Source: an uncultured Muribaculum sp.
GTDB taxonomy: Bacteria > Bacteroidota > Bacteroidia > Bacteroidales > Muribaculaceae
Length of the DNA: 10,472 nucleotides
Assembly (NCBI GenBank): GCA_947573015.1
Contig: CANPDS010000057.1
Coordinates: 1-10,472 of the forward strand
Direction of reading: 5' to 3'
Shown in pieces: positions 7,601 to 10,472 of the stretch. Every line of letters begins with the position of its first letter. Within the stretch, counting starts at the first letter, position 1. A program made the translations under genes and the position numbers. A model generated the notes under the pieces. It was not told the origin of the DNA and made no database searches. It saw only the letters and a list, made by a program, of their open reading frames with translations.

Positions 7601-7822
7601 TATGAGAACACCGATGAGGGTGGCATATCGTTCGCCATATCTCCACGCATCAAGTTTGTCTCTTCGACATCGGGAGTTGAGGAAGCTATGGGCGACATCG
7701 ATCCGCAAGCACCTGTTGAATATTACAATCTGCAAGGTCTCCGTATTCCGGCCGACCGTGTTGTCCCGGGCATCTATGTGGTGCGTCAGGGCCGCGTTGT
7801 CAAGAAAGTGCTTGTGAAGTAA
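4691..7822 (+). CDS. Secreted multidomain protein with PKD and chitobiase-like domains and a T9SS-type tail
   Basis: The 1043-residue protein has a clear Sec signal peptide (1-23, cleavage probably after AHA). Residues about 24-188 look like an uncharacterised beta-sandwich. A chitobiase/hexosaminidase C-terminal-like domain follows (196-273, ILYTTDGSNPRASES at 222-236), then a bacterial Ig-like domain (275-357), a second, more divergent chitobiase-C-like domain (361-452), a choice-of-anchor-J/cleaved-adhesin-like domain (466-626; WTQYTVDLSAYAGKTVELAF at 587-606 and IDDMEI at 618-623), two PKD domains (632-707 with GTYDVTLTVTNAAG, and 709-799) and another beta-rich module (803-993). The end, YYNLQG...GIYVVRQGRVVKKVLVK (1011-1043), is a type IX secretion sorting-type tail. 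I see no catalytic domain, so surface adhesion or glycan binding is likely but unproven. DNA encoding about residues 37-180 is distinctly more A+T-rich than the rest. The gene stands alone between its own promoter and a strong terminator. Confidence 0.9.
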   Translation: MKKVYLTFLTLMMALLAIIPAHAETWSYDWPTTAGVGKENVCFYNFGSSYDANRTEQDREFNGVKWTLRSVAGYKWSATASSGQTIGVGANTPSWFSMSSVGFDGKISKVIVESRIANESATVKVSVNGIPYLTDGSEMGNINAANAASMKSYEFTSESPQEGEIKIEWSADNPDKNFYVKKITVEWDEETPAFEAPAFSLAAGTYDEAQTVSLTGCEGCEILYTTDGSNPRASESAVVYSVPFTISETTTVKAVGRKDGVYGAVATVEYVIRKDPQISFEKNELTVEWPDDAAGVILNNPNRLDVTYKCDDTGVAYVDRYGYITTVAVGETTVHAIFAGDDTYYPADASYALHVVAKDPMDAPVITPDGGTFDEEVEVTFTATDERALTLWYVISDEEPEVDEWGLLQEPFVINHEPTMTKTFTENTTVWVQAVGNNIWSPVTKAAFTVNQKLESKFSARQTENIVNSWHFDSEEELADWSVIKGTQWTMIQGDYSYTVPSFTSVNTSSKYSLYHPDTDTDVSDAAYTPEMVVPENAQVRFWAVFNPVWLYYADLQLLVVEGGSYGTVIWDAFLVAQEAATDDAKWTQYTVDLSAYAGKTVELAFLYKGSYGDPVMIDDMEIVAPDNSDDAKVNIITGDEVNFFDLSRGYAVAWEWSFPGAETTSSTEQNPTVRYNEIGTYDVTLTVTNAAGEKHTTTRKNFVTVRGIPPTAVIGVPEQAYYSPEAALVVPVGVDLTFADLTEGVVDSREWKIQGADITTSSDKEVTFRYIQPGTYDLDLTVKNSVGESTTYLYQIKAGVEANAWNITTHENENLGYVELGWYGYYGGTNWLDMPGFAEKFAKPMATAEISSVNVYFAKATAVSADAPVTVSVAKSENGLPGAVLATSQLKASELVDASETYNDPTVFTFESPVTVDDEFFITVTGFPNDYGDDIAMYLLSRGMGERNTAYHLLDVLDNNYQPTGEQEWYENTDEGGISFAISPRIKFVSSTSGVEEAMGDIDPQAPVEYYNLQGLRIPADRVVPGIYVVRQGRVVKKVLVK

Positions 7823-7841
7823 GGAGTTTAATAATCCTTAA

Positions 7842-7865
7842 GTGCTGAAATCCACTTCACAGCAC
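7842..7865 (+). other. Small hairpin before the main terminator
   Basis: GTGCTG (7842-7847) pairs with CAGCAC (7860-7865) around a 12-base loop, in the 3' untranslated region of the secreted-protein gene just upstream of its terminator. It has no T-run and its role, if any, is unknown. Confidence 0.25.
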
Positions 7866-7872
7866 GTGTCAA

Positions 7873-7926
7873 TACCGGGCGCCGCATGATTTAAAAGTTA
7901 TCATGCGGCGCCTGGTACATCTTTTT
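7873..7926 (+). terminator. Strong intrinsic terminator after the secreted-protein gene
   Basis: The 18-base arms at 7873-7890 and 7900-7917 pair throughout, with one G-U wobble, around a 9-base loop (TTAAAAGTT). The stem core GGCGCCGCATGAT is GC-rich. A T5 run (7922-7926) follows after 4 bases. This is the clearest rho-independent terminator in the window. It isolates the secreted-protein gene from the TPR gene 46 bp further on. No T-run lies on the opposite side, so it acts on plus-strand transcription. Confidence 0.85.
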
Positions 7927-7972
7927 GGCTCGGTTTTTGTTATGTGTTATATCATAAACAAGCTCTAAGTAT

Positions 7973-10195
7973 ATGGCTACAACACCACAGGAATATATTG
8001 GTCTGATCGACCGCTGTCTTGAAGAACGCAGATTACGTGATGCGTTTGTTCAGCTCCGTGCTCTTGCCGGACTCGCCTCCGACTGGCGTATTACCGACGA
8101 GATCGACCGTCTGGAACAGACCTATACCATGATGCTCGAATATGCCTCGAAAGGGCATGCCGATCCGGGGCGTGATGATCTCTATGCATCTATTGTGGCC
8201 CAATTGCGCACATTGGCCGACCGTGCATGTTACCGGATTGAGCGCCGCGATTCGCCTAGGCTCTATTATTCGACATTGCGCTATGAGGCGATGCAGCGTG
8301 GCGACACCCTTTCCGCGCTTATACGCCAATATACGGAGATGGCCGACAGCCAGTCGGCTTTCAATGCCATACTTGGCGATGGCACTACTGACAAAAAGGC
8401 AGATGCTCGCGGTCGTGAGGCGTTGGCGCGCCGCATTTTCATGCGTCTGTGGGTCACTTTTCCGCTTTCCGATGATGCGGTAGCCACTTTGGCCGATGCG
8501 TTGCAGTCACCGGCTCTTTCTGATGATTTCAAATCGCTGCTTGTTTCATCATTACTGATGGGATTGCTGGAGCATTACGATGAGAAGCGCCTCACATTGC
8601 TCCTCGATCTATATGCCTCGACTCCTTCGGTGCGCCTCTCCATGCAGGCGCTTGCTGCGGCTTTGATGGCGATGTATGTAGGCCGTAAATCGGTGGATGC
8701 TTCCAGATTGAAATCACGCATAGCTGCTTTGCGCAACACCACATCATGGAGTGACGATGTCCGCAAAGTGTTCATGCAGTTTATCCGTTCGCGTGACACC
8801 GAGAGAGTGAGCCATACCATCAACGATGAGTTGCTACCACGACTGAAAAATCTGCGCCCCGACCTCAAGAAGCTCGATATGAACATGGATATGTCGACCA
8901 TTGATGATTTGCAGGACATGCTTTCGGACAACCCGGAGTGGAACGACATGCTGCGCGATTCTGGAGTTGCCGATAAGCTGAAGGAGCTTATGAAGATGCA
9001 GGAGGAGGGAGCAGATGTGATGATGCCAACTTTCGCTCAACTTAAGACATTTCCGTTCTTTCATGAGATGGCCAACTGGTTCATGCCCTTCCGCGCCGAC
9101 CATAGCTCCATCACAGATGCCTTGGGCAAAGAGGCGTCAAAGGTAAGTTCGCTCATAGCTGCCGCGCCGTTCCTATGCGATGGCGACAAATATTCATTCT
9201 GTCTGGCTCTTGCCGTGGCTCCTGAGGCACAGCGTCGCATGATGCTCTCGCAGATCGATGCCGGTATGCTCTCGCAGCTTGAGATGCAGCAGGCTACTCT
9301 GGGTGCTGATGGCGATGAGGCAATGCGCGATGCAATGGCAGGGAAGTATGTGCAGGGACTCTACCGTTTCTTCAAGCTGTTTCGTCGCAAGGGTGAGTTT
9401 GCAGATCCGTTTGCACGACCGCTTAATCTGCTTGCTCTTCCGCTGCTTGATGCCGACTTGCATTCGGCTGATACCTTGAGTGTCGTAGGAGAGTTCTATT
9501 TCCAGCGCGGATATTATGAGGATGCGGCACGTGTGCTGGAGATGGTGGCTGATAAAGTAGTGCCGGATGCTGCTGTGTACCAGAAACTTGGCTATTCATA
9601 TCAGCAGATAGGGAAACTTGAGGATGCACTACAGGCATATTCCCAGGCTGAACTGCTGAATGCCGACTCCCTTTGGACACGCCGCCGTCTGGCTGCTGTT
9701 TGCCGGTTGCTCGGACGTACCGGAGAGGCTTTGGAGCATTTCCGCCGTGTTGAGCAGGAGCGCCCTGACGATGCATCGGTGGCGCTTAATATCGGACATT
9801 GCCTGATGGAGCTTGACCGTCCGAAGGAGGCGCTCAACTATTTCTTTAAGGCAGAATTTATGGGCAAGAAGCCGGAGCGTGCCATACGTCCGTTGGCTTG
9901 GGCGCTTCTACTTTCCGGCGACACCACACGTTCGCGCGAATATTTCTCACGCCTGATCCAGACAGGTGCCATTACCTCGGCCGACTATCTGCATGCAGGA
10001 TATGCCGCCTTGGTGGCCGGCGATATGTCGGAGGCCATCAGTATGTTTGGCTTGTCGGCCGATGCCGATGGTGGTGATTTCGAAGCGTGGCTCACCAAGT
10101 ACCGTGCCGGACTTTCTGAACTATATTCTCTTGGGCTTGATCCGCTGCTTCCACCCCTTATCGCAGATACTCTACAGTATCGCCGCTCTCATTGA
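7973..10195 (+). CDS. Cytoplasmic TPR-repeat protein of unknown function
   Basis: The 740-residue protein has no signal peptide or membrane segment and is probably cytoplasmic and almost wholly alpha-helical. The C-terminal third holds tetratricopeptide repeats at about 501-530, 533-565, 567-600, 601-633 and 669-700, with a degenerate unit between the last two. Typical lines are YQKLGYSYQQIGKLEDALQA (536-555) and ALNIGHCLMELDRPKEALNY (604-623). The N-terminal 290 residues are helical without a recognised domain. A Met- and Asp-rich linker (301-351; LDMNMDMSTIDDLQDML, then KLKELMKMQEEGADVMMPTF) leads to an aromatic segment, FPFFHEMANWFMPF (360-373), which looks like a conserved core. TPRs normally mediate protein-protein contacts; the partner is unknown. 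No clear -7 box precedes it, although the terminator just upstream argues for its own promoter. I recognise no named family beyond TPR. Confidence 0.85.
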   Translation: MATTPQEYIGLIDRCLEERRLRDAFVQLRALAGLASDWRITDEIDRLEQTYTMMLEYASKGHADPGRDDLYASIVAQLRTLADRACYRIERRDSPRLYYSTLRYEAMQRGDTLSALIRQYTEMADSQSAFNAILGDGTTDKKADARGREALARRIFMRLWVTFPLSDDAVATLADALQSPALSDDFKSLLVSSLLMGLLEHYDEKRLTLLLDLYASTPSVRLSMQALAAALMAMYVGRKSVDASRLKSRIAALRNTTSWSDDVRKVFMQFIRSRDTERVSHTINDELLPRLKNLRPDLKKLDMNMDMSTIDDLQDMLSDNPEWNDMLRDSGVADKLKELMKMQEEGADVMMPTFAQLKTFPFFHEMANWFMPFRADHSSITDALGKEASKVSSLIAAAPFLCDGDKYSFCLALAVAPEAQRRMMLSQIDAGMLSQLEMQQATLGADGDEAMRDAMAGKYVQGLYRFFKLFRRKGEFADPFARPLNLLALPLLDADLHSADTLSVVGEFYFQRGYYEDAARVLEMVADKVVPDAAVYQKLGYSYQQIGKLEDALQAYSQAELLNADSLWTRRRLAAVCRLLGRTGEALEHFRRVEQERPDDASVALNIGHCLMELDRPKEALNYFFKAEFMGKKPERAIRPLAWALLLSGDTTRSREYFSRLIQTGAITSADYLHAGYAALVAGDMSEAISMFGLSADADGGDFEAWLTKYRAGLSELYSLGLDPLLPPLIADTLQYRRSH

Positions 10196-10271
10196 TGAAT
10201 GCCTGCTCAAAATGTCTATTATCAGATACTTATGATTGTGGGTTGCCTGCGATTGGTCAACTTTAATGCGC

Positions 10272-10316
10272 TGTTATTGATTGCCATGTGCATGAATGGT
10301 TGTGAAATCAATGGCA
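10272..10316. terminator. Weak hairpin between convergent genes
   Basis: TGTTATTGATT (10272-10282) can pair with AATCAATGGCA (10306-10316) through 11 pairs, two of them G-U, around a 23-base loop. It lies between the convergent TPR gene and the right-edge gene, where a bidirectional terminator is expected. The stem is AT-rich and no T-run follows on either side, so the assignment is tentative. Confidence 0.2.
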
Positions 10317-10342
10317 TGAATGGGGATTGCATCATAAGTTAT

Positions 10343-10472
10343 CTATAAGTTGTAGCCGACGGAAATCTTTAGATTTGTGTCGGTTATGCGGTTATTGTGG
10401 CCGTGAAATCCATTGGACTTAATGTCATATGGATGGATGAAGTCGGTGCCGAACTGCACGCCGACATAACCA
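10343..10472 (-). CDS. Partial outer-membrane beta-barrel-like protein (C-terminal end)
   Basis: The minus strand is open from the window edge to a TAG stop at 10343-10345, giving the last 42 residues of a gene. They read GYVGVQFGTDFIHPYDI (first 17) through to TDTNLKISVGYNL at the end. Alternating aromatic or hydrophobic and small or polar residues, followed by a final strand (NLKISVGYNL), fit the C-terminal strands of Bacteroidota outer-membrane beta-barrel proteins, although the last residue is Leu rather than the usual aromatic. The family cannot be named from so short a piece. It converges on the TPR gene with about 147 bp between the two stops. Confidence 0.6.
   Translation of the reverse strand, partial: GYVGVQFGTDFIHPYDIKSNGFHGHNNRITDTNLKISVGYNL

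Noticed and set aside
7973..8842. Catalytic or membrane domain in the N-terminal part of the TPR protein
   Set aside because: The region is amphipathic helix throughout, with no recognisable active-site motif and no long hydrophobic segment.
1..10472. CRISPR array, insertion sequence, toxin-antitoxin or phage-defence system
   Set aside because: There are no regularly spaced long repeats, no transposase, nuclease or recombinase motifs, and no small gene pairs. All long frames are accounted for by the listed genes.

Overview
This window looks like a chromosomal segment of a gut Bacteroidales bacterium, most probably near Muribaculaceae or Prevotellaceae. Three sequence clues support this. The gene starts lack strong Shine-Dalgarno sequences and are preceded by the Bacteroidota -7 element TAnnTTTG, seen three times as the identical octamer TAAATTTG. 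The YebC protein has the Bacteroidota-type N-terminus. The large secreted protein ends in the NLQG...GIYVVRQG...KVLVK tail common in these families. Base composition is about half G+C in coding regions, judged by eye. The family placement is inference.

Layout from left to right. A truncated tRNA-Gly(CCC) lies on the minus strand at the left edge. A divergent intergenic region (53-329) separates it from pheT (phenylalanyl-tRNA synthetase beta chain, 330-2792). A yebC-family translation factor gene (2831-3577) follows in the same direction after 38 bp. A hairpin ends that unit. Next comes a short region packed with inverted and direct repeats (3682-3778), then a gene of the TIGR02757 family (3782-4570). 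An AT-rich gap with its own hairpin and promoter leads to a 1043-residue secreted multidomain protein (4691-7822) with chitobiase-C-terminal-like, Ig-like, choice-of-anchor-J-like and PKD domains and a type IX secretion-like tail. A strong intrinsic terminator follows it. A 740-residue cytoplasmic TPR-repeat protein (7973-10195) comes next. The right edge holds the last 42 codons of a convergent minus-strand gene that looks like an outer-membrane beta-barrel protein.

How the genes relate: the tRNA, pheT and yebC all serve translation (glycine decoding, Phe-tRNA charging, relief of ribosome stalling), and pheT-yebC are probably co-transcribed. The later genes appear to be separate transcription units with their own promoters and terminators. 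I see no mobile element, CRISPR array, toxin-antitoxin pair, defence system or biosynthetic cluster. The window is mostly ordinary core genome. The points most worth a second look are the repeat array overlapping the TIGR02757-gene promoter, the resemblance of that protein to HhH-GPD DNA glycosylases, and the abrupt base-composition change inside the secreted-protein gene.
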